Counted from the stretch's first letter, positions 8,387-17,634 are shown. The stretch: DNA of 64,000 nucleotides from Streptomyces sp. YIM 130001 (GCF_003574445.1 NZ_KZ984555.1:62001-126000); one strand, 5' to 3'. Notes: generated by a model from the letters alone, not told the origin. Translations and numbers: made by a program.

Positions 8387-8995
8387 TCAGCCGCTCACCG
8401 GCTCCCGCCACATCGGGAACATCGGCGGGCCGTCGGGCAGTTCCAGGGCCTGGCCCCTGAGTCGGAAGCCGAGTCGCTCGTACAGCTCGCGGCTGCGCAC
8501 ATTGCTCGCCTCCAGGTAGGCGGGCAGCCCTTCCCGGTCGCAGCGGTCGAGCACCTCGCCGAGGATCGCGCTGCCGAGCCCCCGGCCCTGCTCGCCGTCC
8601 GCCACGGCGACCAGGAGCAGATAGGCGTGCTCCCGGCCATAGGGGTGTATCGCTCCGGTCAACCGCCCGACGAGCTCGGCCCGTTCGTTGTCCGGGTCGG
8701 AGGCCTCGCGCATCAGCGCAGGCGTGTCGTCCTCCCCCTCGGGCTCCTCCGCGGGCACCTGCAGCCACAGGGCGGCGGCCGCACCGTCCTCGGTCATGTC
8801 CACCCAGCCCTCGGTGAGCGCCGCGTCCAGGAAGCAGCCCATGAAGGGGCCGTGCGCCTGGGCGCGCCTGGCCTCGTCGGGGAAGACCCAGCTGCTCACC
8901 GGGTCGTGGTGGAAGGTCTCCTCGAGGAGCCGTACGAGGGCCTCCCGATCGCTCTCGCCCGCCCTGCGGATCGTCACGCCCATCCCGGCTCTCAC
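8387..8995 (-). CDS. GNAT-family N-acetyltransferase
   Basis: About 200 residues. The acetyl-CoA loop is visible as EQGRGLGSAIL (Q/RxxGxG/A) and the C-terminal half has LEASNVRSRELYERLGFRLRG, the typical end of GNAT proteins. Start is ATG 8995 or the in-frame ATG 8983 (MGVTIRRAGESD). Substrate unknown. It stands as a single gene. Confidence 0.88.
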   Translation of the reverse strand: MRAGMGVTIRRAGESDREALVRLLEETFHHDPVSSWVFPDEARRAQAHGPFMGCFLDAALTEGWVDMTEDGAAAALWLQVPAEEPEGEDDTPALMREASDPDNERAELVGRLTGAIHPYGREHAYLLLVAVADGEQGRGLGSAILGEVLDRCDREGLPAYLEASNVRSRELYERLGFRLRGQALELPDGPPMFPMWREPVSG

Positions 8996-9160
8996 TCCTC
9001 AACCGCCGCTGCCCTGCTACCTGTTGGCACCCTAGACGATCACCTCCTCGCTGTTCGGATTCCCCGTTCGATCGTGCGGAGCCGAGGGACGGCAGGGGGT
9101 GGTCCGTCCGGACGGATCACCCCCTGCGCCGGAACACCCCGGCACCCACCGGACCTCTGG

Positions 9161-9252
9161 GTACGTCCGGCCAGTACGTACGGTCAATACGCACTGGCCA
9201 GTACGTGCGGCCCGTACGTGCGGTCAGTACGTCCGGTCAGTACGTACGGCGC
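9161..9252. repeat. Seven tandem copies of a 13-bp repeat
   Basis: The unit GTACGTNCGGTCA recurs head to tail at 9161, 9174, 9187 (14 bases, degenerate), 9201, 9214, 9227 and 9240. The array begins in the last codons of the polyprenyl synthase (minus strand) and extends about 75 bases past its stop. Confidence 0.85.
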
Positions 9253-10388
9253 GTGACGAACTCCGCCAGGGCCAGCAGCCCTCCCGCCCGGTCCGGATCG
9301 GGCACCGCCCGGGACAGCTGGTGCACGGCACGTGCCATCCGGTCCGCGGCCTGGGCCTGCGCCCAGTCCCGGCCGCCCGCACGGTCCACGGCTTCCGCGG
9401 CCCGCTCCACTGCCGAAGGGTCCGCGGGATCCGGCAATCTGCCGTAGTACGCGGCCAGTTCGGCCCCCGCCGACGTGCCCGAGGTGAGCGCGGCCACCAC
9501 CGGGAGCGACTTCTTCCCCGCGGCGAGGTCCGCGCCGACCGGCTTGCCGGTACGCCCCGGATCGCCCCAGATGCCGATCACGTCGTCGATGAGCTGGAAG
9601 GCGAGCCCGGCCTGGCGCCCGAATCCGTCCATCGCCTCCACCTCGTCCGGCTCCGCGCCCGCGTACAGCGCGCCGAGGGCGCAGGCACAGCCGAGCAGCG
9701 CTCCCGTCTTGGCCTCGGCCATCGACAGGCACTCCTCGAGCGTCACCTCCCCGGGCGGCCTGCGCTCCAGCGCGCAGTCCGCCTGCTGGCCCGCGCAGAG
9801 TTCGACCACGCAGGCGGCGAGGCGCCCCGCCGCCCGGGCCGCCATCGGGTGCGCGTCCTCGGCGAGCAGGCGTACGGCGAGTGCCTGCAGGGCGTCACCG
9901 GCGAGCACCGCGTCCGCGTCGCCGAAGACCGTCCAGGCGGTCGGCCGGTGTCTGCGGGTGTGGTCGCGGTCGATGATGTCGTCGTGCAGCAGCGTGAAGT
10001 TGTGGATCAACTCCACGGCTGCCGCTGCCCGGACGGCCGCCGCGGGCTGCCCGCCGGTCGCCCGCGCCGCGGCGAACACCAGACCCGGCCGGATGGCCTT
10101 GCCCGGCTGTCCGGTGACCGGTGCACCGTCGGCCGCCTCCCAGCCGAGGTGGTACCGGGCGATCCGGGCCAGCGAGTCCGGCAGCAGGGCGACCGCCCTG
10201 CGCAGTTCCGGCTCGACGGCCTGCCGGGTCCGCTCCAGGAGGCCCACCGCCTCGTGCCCTTCCCCGGAGGCCGCCGGCCCGTCGTGCGTCGGCCGGCTCC
10301 CGACGGGCGCGGCCGCGTCCGTTCGCACACCCGTCGCACCCGTCGCACCCGTCGCACCCGTCGTCCTTGTCGCCCCCGTCACCTCCAT
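9237..10388 (-). CDS. Polyprenyl diphosphate synthase, probable encapsulin cargo
   Basis: Condenses allylic diphosphates with IPP. The 383-residue protein has the first Asp-rich motif in [14 protein letters not shown] near the middle, and the second in [13 protein letters not shown], then GKKSLPVV. The N-terminal 55 residues are low-complexity (TGATGATGATG, then Ala/Pro/Ser-rich) and look disordered. The ATG at 10388 overlaps the stop of the encapsulin gene by ten bases, so the two are translationally coupled. In family 2 encapsulins, disordered N-terminal extensions of enzymes act as cargo-loading tags, and polyprenyl synthases are a known cargo class of family 2B shells. Confidence 0.9.
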   Translation of the reverse strand: MEVTGATRTTGATGATGATGVRTDAAAPVGSRPTHDGPAASGEGHEAVGLLERTRQAVEPELRRAVALLPDSLARIARYHLGWEAADGAPVTGQPGKAIRPGLVFAAARATGGQPAAAVRAAAAVELIHNFTLLHDDIIDRDHTRRHRPTAWTVFGDADAVLAGDALQALAVRLLAEDAHPMAARAAGRLAACVVELCAGQQADCALERRPPGEVTLEECLSMAEAKTGALLGCACALGALYAGAEPDEVEAMDGFGRQAGLAFQLIDDVIGIWGDPGRTGKPVGADLAAGKKSLPVVAALTSGTSAGAELAAYYGRLPDPADPSAVERAAEAVDRAGGRDWAQAQAADRMARAVHQLSRAVPDPDRAGGLLALAEFVTRRTY

Positions 10389-11785
10389 CGGCCGATCTCG
10401 ACGTTCTCCAGGACGCCCAGGGCGTCGGGGACGAGGACGGCGGCCGAGTAGTAGGCGGTGACCAGATAGGACATGATCGCCTGCTCGCTGATGCCCATGA
10501 AGCGGACGGACAGGCTCGGTTCGATCTCGTCGGGGATGCCGGCCTGCTGGAGGCCGACCACGCCCGCGTCCTCCTCGCCGGTGCGCATGCACAGGATCGA
10601 GGTGGTCCTGGCGTCACTGATCGGGATCTTGTTGCACGGGAAGATCGGCACGCCGCGCCAGGCCGGGACGTGGTGGCCGTTCACCTCGACCGTGTCCGGG
10701 TAGATGCCGCGCTTGGTGCACTCGCGGCCGAAGGCGGAGATCGCCCGCGGGTGGGCGAGGAACATCTTGGATCCGCGCCTGCGGCTGAGCAGTTCGTCCA
10801 TGTCGTCCGGGCTCGGCGCTCCGGCGTGCGGCTGCAGGCGCTGGTCGTACTCGCAGTTGCTGAGCAGGCCGAACTCGCGGTTGTTGACCAGTTCGTGCTC
10901 CTGGCGTTCCTTGAGCGCCTCGACGGTGAGCCGGAGCTGCTGCTCCGTCTGGTTCATGGGCTGGTTGTAGAGGTCGGCGACCCGGGTGTGGATGCGCAAC
11001 ACGGTCTGGGCGACGCTCAGTTCGTACTCGCGGGGGGCGGCGTCGTAGTCGACGTACGTGCCCGGGATCTCGGCCTCGCCCACATGTCCTGCGGAGAGGT
11101 CGATCTCCTTCTCGCCGTGCTTGTTGGTGCGCTGGCTGGGGACGGACCGGAGCCTGGCGAGGTGGCCGCGCAGGGTTTCCGCGCGCTCGGCGAGCTGCGC
11201 GACGTCCTGCCGGGACAGGGTGAGGACGGTGCAGGCGGTGACGGCCCGCGCGGTGTACTCCCAGATGGCGTCCGGGTCGAGGAGGCACTGGTCGCCGAAG
11301 TAGGCGCCGTCGGCCAGGACTCCCAGCACCGCGTCGTCGCCGTACGGGCCGGTGCCGAGCTTCTCCACACGGCCGCGGGCGAGCAGATACACCTCCTCCA
11401 CGGAGCTGCCGAAGGACGTGATGGTCTCGCCGGGCCCGAACTCCCGCTGCCGGCACCGCTGCGCGAGCTCGTCGAGGGCCGCGGTGTCCTCGAAGCCGCG
11501 CAGCGCCGGGAGTTCACCGAGCTCGGCGGGGATGACCCGGACCTGGTCGCCGGTCTTCACGAAGGTGAGGCGCCCGTCACCCACCGAGTAACTGAGCCTG
11601 CGGTTCACCCGGTAGGTGCCGCCCTGCACCTGTACCCAGGGCAGCATGCGCAGCAGCCAGCGGGAGCTGATCTCCTGCATCTGCGGCGTGGACTTGGTCG
11701 TGGTGGCCAGGTTCCGCGCGGCCCCGGTGGCCAGGCTCTGCTGCGGCCTGCCCTGCTCCGTGCGGATCTCTTCGCCTACCGACAT
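10379..11785 (-). CDS. Family 2B encapsulin shell protein with cyclic-nucleotide-binding domain
   Basis: 468 residues. The N-arm ([19 protein letters not shown]) and C-terminal HK97-type body ([41 protein letters not shown] in pieces, [16 protein letters not shown]) match family 2 encapsulins, including EshA of S. griseus. A Crp-type cyclic-nucleotide-binding domain (about residues 85-205: [35 protein letters not shown]) marks subfamily 2B. ATG 11785 has GGAGGG upstream. It should assemble a protein shell around the downstream polyprenyl synthase; a nucleotide ligand may control assembly or pore state. First gene of a two-gene operon. Confidence 0.93.
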   Translation of the reverse strand: MSVGEEIRTEQGRPQQSLATGAARNLATTTKSTPQMQEISSRWLLRMLPWVQVQGGTYRVNRRLSYSVGDGRLTFVKTGDQVRVIPAELGELPALRGFEDTAALDELAQRCRQREFGPGETITSFGSSVEEVYLLARGRVEKLGTGPYGDDAVLGVLADGAYFGDQCLLDPDAIWEYTARAVTACTVLTLSRQDVAQLAERAETLRGHLARLRSVPSQRTNKHGEKEIDLSAGHVGEAEIPGTYVDYDAAPREYELSVAQTVLRIHTRVADLYNQPMNQTEQQLRLTVEALKERQEHELVNNREFGLLSNCEYDQRLQPHAGAPSPDDMDELLSRRRGSKMFLAHPRAISAFGRECTKRGIYPDTVEVNGHHVPAWRGVPIFPCNKIPISDARTTSILCMRTGEEDAGVVGLQQAGIPDEIEPSLSVRFMGISEQAIMSYLVTAYYSAAVLVPDALGVLENVEIGRWR

Positions 11786-12089
11786 GTATGCCCTCCAGAT
11801 CGTGCAACGACGTGGCGCTGACGTGCAGAAAGCAGAGTTCCAGCACGCTGCGTGGCCGCGCCATTACACAAACGAGCGGGAATGGATCACCGCCGCCGGG
11901 GAAGCGGGTCGATAAGCCCCCGACACCCCCGCTCGCGATCACACACGATCGGCTCCGAGCAAAGTCGGGCAATTGCAGACGGGCACGGCGGAGGGGAACT
12001 CCAAGATCCGCCGCACCGTTCACCCAGTGCAACGCACCGCACCGATTTCCGCGACCGCACTCCGGTCGCACTTCGAAGAGGAGAACACG
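11786..12089. other. Divergent intergenic region, encapsulin / small helical protein
   Basis: 304 bases between divergent starts. No convincing -35/-10 pair, operator or RNA gene is recognised. It must hold promoters in both directions; the plus-strand start at 12090 has GAAGAGGAG upstream. Confidence 0.5.
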
Positions 12090-12323
12090 ATGGCTGGCTT
12101 CCTGGATCGCGCCAAGGAGCAGGCGCAGCGCGGGCTCACGCAGGGCAAGGCGAAGATCGACGACGTCCAGACGCAGCGCGCCGGCAGCGACCTGCTCAAG
12201 AAGCTGGGCACGGCGTACTACGAGGAGAAGCGCGGCACCGGCAGCCCGCAGGCCACCGCGCAGGCACTGCAGGCCCTGGAGGCACATGTCGCGGCGAACG
12301 GGGACGGCTTCCTGCGCAGCTGA
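12090..12323 (+). CDS. Small helical protein, unknown function
   Basis: 77 residues, MAGFLDRAKEQAQRG at the start, rich in Lys, Gln and Ala and predicted helical throughout; no Cys and no signal peptide. GAAGAGGAG lies 6 bases before the ATG. Codon bias is typical of a real gene. Small proteins of this kind are widespread in Streptomyces without assigned role. It faces away from the encapsulin gene and precedes an amidase by 117 bases. Confidence 0.7.
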   Translation: MAGFLDRAKEQAQRGLTQGKAKIDDVQTQRAGSDLLKKLGTAYYEEKRGTGSPQATAQALQALEAHVAANGDGFLRS

Positions 12324-12440
12324 CCGGATCGAGTCGTTCCGGGGGTGAACGGCTGGTCCGCGACCGGGCATTGGGGTAGAAGCGCCGTACAGGGCTGCTC
12401 GCGACCTGCGCGCCGCCCGCACAACGCAAGGGAGACGACC

Positions 12441-13031
12441 ATGGCCCCACCCATGTCTGCGAGCCGGTTCCTCAAAGCCCTGAAGGACGAGGACCTCACC
12501 GTGGTCGAGGTCGGCAACTGGCGTGAGCACAACCGCAATCACAAGGGCCCCTGGGGCCCGGTGCACGGCGTCATGATCCATCACACGGTGACGTCGGGCA
12601 GCGCGCGCACGGTCGAGATCTGCCGCGACGGCCACGCGTCACTGCCGGGGCCGCTGTGCCACGGCGTGATCACCAAGGACGGCCGTGTCCACCTCGTCGG
12701 ATACGGCCGGGCCAATCACGCCGGCATGGGCGACGACGACGTCCTGCGCGCCGTGATCGCCGAAAAGCGCCTCCCCCCGGACAACGAGGCGAACACGGAC
12801 GGCAACCGCCACTTCTACGGTTTCGAGTGCGAGAACCTGGGCGACGGCGAGGACCCCTGGCCCGCCGCCCAGCTCGAGGCCATCGAGAAGGTGTCGGCGG
12901 CCCTGCTGCGCGTGCACGACTGGAACGAGCGGTCGGTGATCGGCCACCTCGAATGGCAGCCGGGCAAGGTCGACCCGCGCGGCTTCACCATGGCGGCGAT
13001 GCGCGAGCGCATCGCCGAGCGCCTCAAGTGA
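12441..13031 (+). CDS. N-acetylmuramoyl-L-alanine amidase (amidase_2/PGRP fold)
   Basis: 196 residues, one PGRP-type domain. Zinc ligands are visible in MIHHTVTSG (His) and GHLEWQPGKVDPRG (His and the catalytic Lys/Asp region); LCHGVITKDGRVHLVGYGRANHAG is the family core in two pieces. There is no signal peptide or cell-wall-binding repeat, so it resembles a phage-type endolysin or an enzyme acting on internalised muropeptides. ATG 12441 follows AAGGGAG. Confidence 0.88.
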   Translation: MAPPMSASRFLKALKDEDLTVVEVGNWREHNRNHKGPWGPVHGVMIHHTVTSGSARTVEICRDGHASLPGPLCHGVITKDGRVHLVGYGRANHAGMGDDDVLRAVIAEKRLPPDNEANTDGNRHFYGFECENLGDGEDPWPAAQLEAIEKVSAALLRVHDWNERSVIGHLEWQPGKVDPRGFTMAAMRERIAERLK

Positions 13032-13052
13032 CCTACCGGTGACAATGGACGG

Positions 13053-13955
13053 GTGAGCGCGCACCAGGACCACGGCCTCCGGCCGAGCATCCCGTCTCCC
13101 CTGACGGAGATCGAGGACGCGCGTTTCACCCGTCACGGGCTCCGGCTCCTGCTCAAGCGGGACGACCTGATCCACGAGGCGCTCCCGGGCAACAAATGGC
13201 GCAAGCTCGCGCCCAATCTGACCGCGTCAGCCGGCCGCACCCTGGTGACGTTCGGCGGCGCGTACTCCAATCACCTGCGCGCCGCCGCGGCCGCGGGCCG
13301 CCTCCTCGGATTCCCCACGGTGGGTGTCGTACGCGGCCACGAACTGTCCGAAAAGCCGCTCAACGGCTCGCTCGCGCAATGCGCCGCGGACGGAATGCGG
13401 CTCCACTTCGTCGACCGGTCGACGTATCGACAGGTCGCGGACCCCCTGGTCCTCGACCAGGTACTCACCGACGCCGCACTGACGGGCCCGGTGCACATCG
13501 TCCCCGAGGGCGGCAGCAACGCCCTGGGGGTGACGGGCTGCCTGGCCCTCGGTGCGGAGCTACGCGGCCGCGCGGACGTGATCGGCGTGGCCTGCGGCAC
13601 CGGCGGCACCCTCGCGGGCCTCGCGGCCGGCCTGGCCCCGGGGCAGCGGGCGATCGGCGTCGCAGTGCTGCGCGGCGGCTTCCTGTACTCCGAGGTGGCC
13701 CGGCTGCAGCGGGAGGCGTTCGGCGGGCCCCGGGGTGAGTGGCTGGTTCAGGACGGTTTCCACTGCGGCGGCTTCGCCCGCTCGACACCCGAACTCGAGG
13801 CGTTCGCCGCGGACTTCGAGGACCGGCACGGCCTGCCCGTGGAGCGCCTCTACGTGGCCAAGATGCTCCTGGCCCTCACCACGCTCGCCGAGCGCGGCAC
13901 CTTCCGCCCCGGCGTCCGCATCGCCGCCGTGATCACCGGCCGCCGCGAACCCTGA
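13053..13955 (+). CDS. 1-aminocyclopropane-1-carboxylate deaminase/D-cysteine desulfhydrase family enzyme
   Basis: 300 residues of the PLP fold type II family. LLKRDDLIHEALPGNKWRKL contains the Lys that binds PLP; GGAYSNHLRAAAAAGR, EGGSNALGVTG and the phosphate loop CGTGGTLAGLAAG are characteristic. It probably releases ammonia and an oxoacid or sulfide from a D-amino acid; the sequence does not separate ACC deaminase from D-cysteine desulfhydrase. GTG 13053, 21 bases after the amidase stop, suggests co-transcription. Confidence 0.85.
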   Translation: MSAHQDHGLRPSIPSPLTEIEDARFTRHGLRLLLKRDDLIHEALPGNKWRKLAPNLTASAGRTLVTFGGAYSNHLRAAAAAGRLLGFPTVGVVRGHELSEKPLNGSLAQCAADGMRLHFVDRSTYRQVADPLVLDQVLTDAALTGPVHIVPEGGSNALGVTGCLALGAELRGRADVIGVACGTGGTLAGLAAGLAPGQRAIGVAVLRGGFLYSEVARLQREAFGGPRGEWLVQDGFHCGGFARSTPELEAFAADFEDRHGLPVERLYVAKMLLALTTLAERGTFRPGVRIAAVITGRREP

Positions 13956-13995
13956 CCCGTCCGTCCGAAGACACCACCCGCTCAGACCTACCCGC

Positions 13996-15594
13996 TCAGA
14001 CCTCCTCCTCCCGATAGGCCGCCGCCTCCTCCAGGTCGAGCCGGCGCAACAGGGTCCGCAGCATCTCGTCGTCGATACGCCGCTCGTCCCGCAGCCGCAC
14101 GAACACCTCGCGCTCCGCCGCGATCATCTCCCTGGCGAAGCGCCGATAGGTGTCGTCGGCGCTCTCCCCGGTCGTGGCGTCGACCGCACCGAGCCGCTCC
14201 CACACCGAGTTGCGGCGGCGCTCGAGCACGGCGCGGAGACGGTCGGCCAGCGGCGGCGGCAGGCTGTTCCCCTCGTCCGCCAGAAGCCCGTCCAGGCGCC
14301 GCTGTGCGGCCGTCGAGGCCTCGCTCTGGGCCTGCGCCTCGGCGAGGGTGTCCGCGCGGACGTCCCGCCGGGGCAGTTTCAGCCAGCCGATCAGGGCAGG
14401 CAGGCTCAGACCCTGTACGACGAGAGTCCCGATGACGGTCGTGAAGGTGAGGAACAGGACGAGGTTCCGCGCCGGGAAATCGTCACCGTTGTCGACGGTC
14501 AGCGGGATCGAGAACGCGATGGCCAGCGACACCACCCCACGCATCCCGGCCCAGCCGACGATCAGCGGCCGTGTCCAGCCGGTGTCCGTCTCGCGTTCCC
14601 TGATCCGCCGCGACAGCATCCGCGGCAGATACGTCGCCGGATACACCCAGACGAACCGGGTGGCCACCACGATCAGGAAGACCGCGACCGCGTACCACAG
14701 GGCCCGCACCCCCTCGTACTCGCCGAGGTCCCGCAGCACCACCGGCAACTGCAGCCCGATCAGCGCGAACACCGCGGACTCCAGGACGAACGCGACCATC
14801 CGCCACACGGCGGCCTCCTGCAGCCTGGTCGCGAAGTCCACCTGCCAGGAACGGTGTCCGAGGCAGACCGCCACGACCACCACCGCGAGCACTCCGGACG
14901 CGTGCACCTCCTCGGCGGCCGCGTAGGCGACGAAGGGGATCAGGAGCGAGAGCGTGTTCTGCAGCAGGGCTTCGCGCAGATGCGTGCGCAGCCAGTGCAT
15001 CGGCACCATCAGGACGAGCCCCACACCGACCCCGCCGACCGCGGCGAGCGCGAACTCGCCGATCCCCTCACCCCAGCTCGCGCCCTCCCCGACGGCCGCC
15101 GCGAGGGCCACCTTGTACGCGGTGATCGCGGTGGCGTCGTTCACCAGGGACTCGCCCTGCAGGATCGTGGTGATCCGGGACGGCAGTCCGACCCGGCGGG
15201 CGATCGCGGTGGCGGCGACCGCGTCGGGCGGGGCGATCACCGCGCCGAGCACGAGCGCCGCCGTCAGCGGCAGACCGGGCACGAGCAGGTGCACCGCCCA
15301 CCCCACGACGAGCGTCGCGAAGAGCACGTACCCCACCGAAAGCAGCAGCACGGGACGCCAGTTGGCCCGCAGGTCGAGGTACGAGCTCTCCACCCCGGCG
15401 GTGTAGAGCAGGGGCGGCAGCAGCAGCGGCAGGACGATGTGCGGATCGAGCTCGTACTGCGGCACACCGGGCAGGTACGAGACCAGCAGCCCGGCGGCCA
15501 CGAGCAGCAGCGGCGCGGGGACCGGGGTACGCCGGGCGGCACCGGCGACTGCCGCGCTTCCCGCGACCAGTACGAGCAGGGGCAGAGCTTCCAT
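13996..15594 (-). CDS. Na+/H+ antiporter, CPA1 (NhaP-like) family
   Basis: 532 residues with about 12 membrane segments from MEALPLLVLVAGSAAVAG to about residue 395, then a hydrophilic tail of about 130 residues rich in Glu and Arg. LGAVIAPPDAVAATAIA, ESLVNDATAITAYK and WAGMRGVVSLAIA are hallmark CPA1 motifs, with the ion-binding Asp in NDAT. Exchanges Na+ or K+ for protons across the membrane. ATG 15594 is used; an in-frame GTG at 15603 is possible. A small UBP-type zinc-finger gene diverges 45 bases away. Confidence 0.92.
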   Translation of the reverse strand: MEALPLLVLVAGSAAVAGAARRTPVPAPLLLVAAGLLVSYLPGVPQYELDPHIVLPLLLPPLLYTAGVESSYLDLRANWRPVLLLSVGYVLFATLVVGWAVHLLVPGLPLTAALVLGAVIAPPDAVAATAIARRVGLPSRITTILQGESLVNDATAITAYKVALAAAVGEGASWGEGIGEFALAAVGGVGVGLVLMVPMHWLRTHLREALLQNTLSLLIPFVAYAAAEEVHASGVLAVVVVAVCLGHRSWQVDFATRLQEAAVWRMVAFVLESAVFALIGLQLPVVLRDLGEYEGVRALWYAVAVFLIVVATRFVWVYPATYLPRMLSRRIRERETDTGWTRPLIVGWAGMRGVVSLAIAFSIPLTVDNGDDFPARNLVLFLTFTTVIGTLVVQGLSLPALIGWLKLPRRDVRADTLAEAQAQSEASTAAQRRLDGLLADEGNSLPPPLADRLRAVLERRRNSVWERLGAVDATTGESADDTYRRFAREMIAAEREVFVRLRDERRIDDEMLRTLLRRLDLEEAAAYREEEV

Positions 15595-15639
15595 CGACAG
15601 CACATCCCGTTCCGCGGACCACGACGTAACCTGCCAATC

Positions 15640-15900
15640 ATGTACGAGTGCCTGCATGTCGCCCTGCTGCCGCAGCCGGAACCCACGCCGCTCGGCGCGA
15701 GCTGTCCGGCCTGCGACGCCGTCGGCGCCCACCCCGTGCAACTACGGCTCTGCCTGGCCTGCGGGCATGTCGGATGCTGCGACTCCTCCCCGCTGCGGCA
15801 CGCGACGGGCCACTTCGAGGAGACCGGCCATCCGGTGATGCGAAGCTTCGAGCCCGGTGAGGAATGGCGGTGGTGTTTCGTGGACGGTTCGATCGTCTGA
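15640..15900 (+). CDS. UBP-type zinc-finger protein
   Basis: 86 residues forming one ZnF-UBP domain: CPACDAVG, LRLCLACGHVGCCDSS, then RHATGHFEETGHPVMRSFE, with Cys/His spacing for two or three zinc ions. In eukaryotes this domain binds the free ubiquitin tail; in bacteria the ligand is unknown. Its start is 45 bases from that of the divergent Na+/H+ antiporter, so promoters overlap and the two are probably co-regulated. Confidence 0.85.
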   Translation: MYECLHVALLPQPEPTPLGASCPACDAVGAHPVQLRLCLACGHVGCCDSSPLRHATGHFEETGHPVMRSFEPGEEWRWCFVDGSIV

Positions 15901-15986
15901 CGCCTGGGTACGTCAACCCGGCGCGCGCTCTTCCCAATTGGGCCCGCACACCACTAGCCACTGCGTGTACCCGTAGCACTACTATG

Positions 15987-16011
15987 AGTGACAGGCAGGC
16001 CGGGGGTCACC
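15987..16011. promoter_or_regulatory. Possible BldD-type site upstream of the anti-sigma/sigma operon
   Basis: AGTGA (15987-15991) and TCACC (16007-16011) form inverted half-sites 15 bases apart, about 140 bases before the anti-sigma start. The half-sites match the published AGTGA-n-TCACC description of BldD operators, and S. coelicolor sigH is a known BldD target. The spacing is longer than I would expect, so this is a candidate only. Confidence 0.4.
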
Positions 16012-16150
16012 GGGACAGGGAGCCGAGGAGCGCGATAGCGTCACCGCTGGAGCACGCGGTGCGTCACCCCGTGCGACGCTGTGCCGGACCCACCGCTGCG
16101 TCGCGGTGGACCGTCAACTCGAATGAGCTTGTACCACCTTGGAGGTGAGG

Positions 16151-16564
16151 GTGTCCCAGATCGCAGGCGAGCCCGGGACTCAGGACTTCGTGGAAGTCCG
16201 GCTGCCGGCTGCGGGTGCCTATCTCTCGGTGCTGCGTACGGCCACAGCCGGCCTCGCGGCGCGTTTGGACTTCACCCTCGACGAGATCGAGGATCTACGC
16301 ATCGCGGTCGACGAGGCCTGCGCGATCCTCCTGCAACAGGCCGTCCCAGGCTCCGTACTCAGCTGCACCTTCCGGCTGGTCGACGACTCGCTCGAGGTCA
16401 CGGTGTCGGCACCGACCACCGACGGTCGCGCTCCCGAGCGCGACACCTTCGCCTGGACGGTGCTCTCGGCCCTGGCCGGCAAGGTCGAATCGACGGTCGC
16501 CGACGACCGCACGGTCTCGGTCAGCCTCTACAAACAGCGCGGCGCGGGACCCGGGCCGACGTGA
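16151..16564 (+). CDS. ushX: Anti-sigma factor of the RsbW/SpoIIAB kinase family (UshX/PrsH-like)
   Basis: 137 residues from GTG 16151, which has GGAGGTGAGG just upstream (a TTG at 16139 is in frame but worse placed). The GHKL ATPase fold is represented by LDEIEDLRIAVDEACAILL (N-box region) and a C-terminal DRTVSVSLYK strand. The G1 box is poorly conserved. It probably binds and inhibits the sigma factor encoded immediately after; stops and starts overlap (GTGA, 16561-16564). Order, size and neighbours fit ushX-sigH of S. coelicolor. Confidence 0.85.
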   Translation: MSQIAGEPGTQDFVEVRLPAAGAYLSVLRTATAGLAARLDFTLDEIEDLRIAVDEACAILLQQAVPGSVLSCTFRLVDDSLEVTVSAPTTDGRAPERDTFAWTVLSALAGKVESTVADDRTVSVSLYKQRGAGPGPT

Positions 16565-17568
16565 GCGGGGACGGGCCCGTGCGGGACGAGGAGCACGGCA
16601 CACGGACGCCCTCCGCCGCGGACACCGGCGGCAGGGAGGGCGCATCGCGCACTGCCGGCATCCCGGAACAGCAGGCCCGACCGCACCCACAAGAACCTCA
16701 GGACCAAGCGGTACGGCGGACGGGACGTGATGACGGGGGCGAGCGTGAGACGCTCACCGGCCGGGTCGACGGCGGGCGACGGGCGGGACACATGACAGAG
16801 CACAAGCACGATCCGCACGACCGCAGCGGCGCGAAGGCGCTCTTCGTCGAGCTCCGCAAACTGCCCGACGACAGTGCGGAGTACGCGGACCTGCGCAACC
16901 GCCTGGTGCGCATGCACCTGCCGCTGGTCGAGCACCTCGCCCGCCGCTTCCGCAACCGCGGCGAGCCGCTCGACGACCTCACGCAGGTGGCCACCATCGG
17001 CCTGATCAAGTCGGTGGACCGCTTCGACCCGGAGCGCGGCGTCGAGTTCTCGACCTACGCGACCCCCACGGTCGTCGGCGAGATCAAGCGCCACTTCCGC
17101 GACAAGGGCTGGGCGGTACGGGTTCCGCGGCGGCTGCAGGAGCTGCGGCTCTCCCTGACGACCGCGACCGCGGAGCTCTCCCAGCAGCACGGCCGCTCCC
17201 CCACCGTGCACGAACTGGCCGAGAAGCTCGGCATCTCGGAGGAGGAAGTCCTCGAGGGCCTCGAGTCGGCCAACGCCTACTCGACCCTGTCCCTCGACGT
17301 CCCGGACACGGACGACGAGTCACCTGCGGTGGCGGACACCCTCGGCGCGGAGGACGAGGCCCTGGAGGGCGTCGAATACCGGGAGTCACTGAAACCGCTG
17401 CTCGAGGACCTGCCGCCGCGCGAGAAGCGCATCCTGCTGCTGCGCTTCTTCGCGAACATGACGCAGTCCCAGATCGCGCAGGAGGTCGGCATCTCCCAGA
17501 TGCACGTGTCCCGGCTGCTCGCCAGGACGTTGGCCCAGCTCCGCGAGAAGCTTCTCGTCGAGGAGTAG
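16561..17568 (+). CDS. sigH: SigB/SigF-family stress sigma factor (SigH-like) with N-terminal extension
   Basis: 335 residues from the GTG that overlaps the anti-sigma stop. The first 77 are a charged, low-complexity extension; an in-frame ATG at 16792 (MTEHKHDPH) would give a 258-residue form. Regions 2 (LPLVEHLARRFRNRGEPLDDL, ERGVEFSTYATPTVVGEIKRH in parts), 3 and 4 (FFANMTQSQIAQEVGISQMHVSRLL) are complete. In S. coelicolor, SigH is made as long and short forms with developmental processing and directs osmotic-stress and differentiation genes; the same is inferred here. Confidence 0.88.
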   Translation: MSGDGPVRDEEHGTRTPSAADTGGREGASRTAGIPEQQARPHPQEPQDQAVRRTGRDDGGERETLTGRVDGGRRAGHMTEHKHDPHDRSGAKALFVELRKLPDDSAEYADLRNRLVRMHLPLVEHLARRFRNRGEPLDDLTQVATIGLIKSVDRFDPERGVEFSTYATPTVVGEIKRHFRDKGWAVRVPRRLQELRLSLTTATAELSQQHGRSPTVHELAEKLGISEEEVLEGLESANAYSTLSLDVPDTDDESPAVADTLGAEDEALEGVEYRESLKPLLEDLPPREKRILLLRFFANMTQSQIAQEVGISQMHVSRLLARTLAQLREKLLVEE

Positions 17569-17603
17569 CCGCCGGCACCGCGACCGCGCACCACGAACAC
17601 CCG

Positions 17604-17634
17604 GGCCCGCGCCCGCCACCGGCGAGCGCGGGCC
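17604..17634. terminator. Bidirectional terminator hairpin after the sigma gene
   Basis: GGCCCGCGC (17604-17612) pairs with GCGCGGGCC (17626-17634) around a 13-base loop, in the 66-base gap between convergent genes. Confidence 0.6.
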
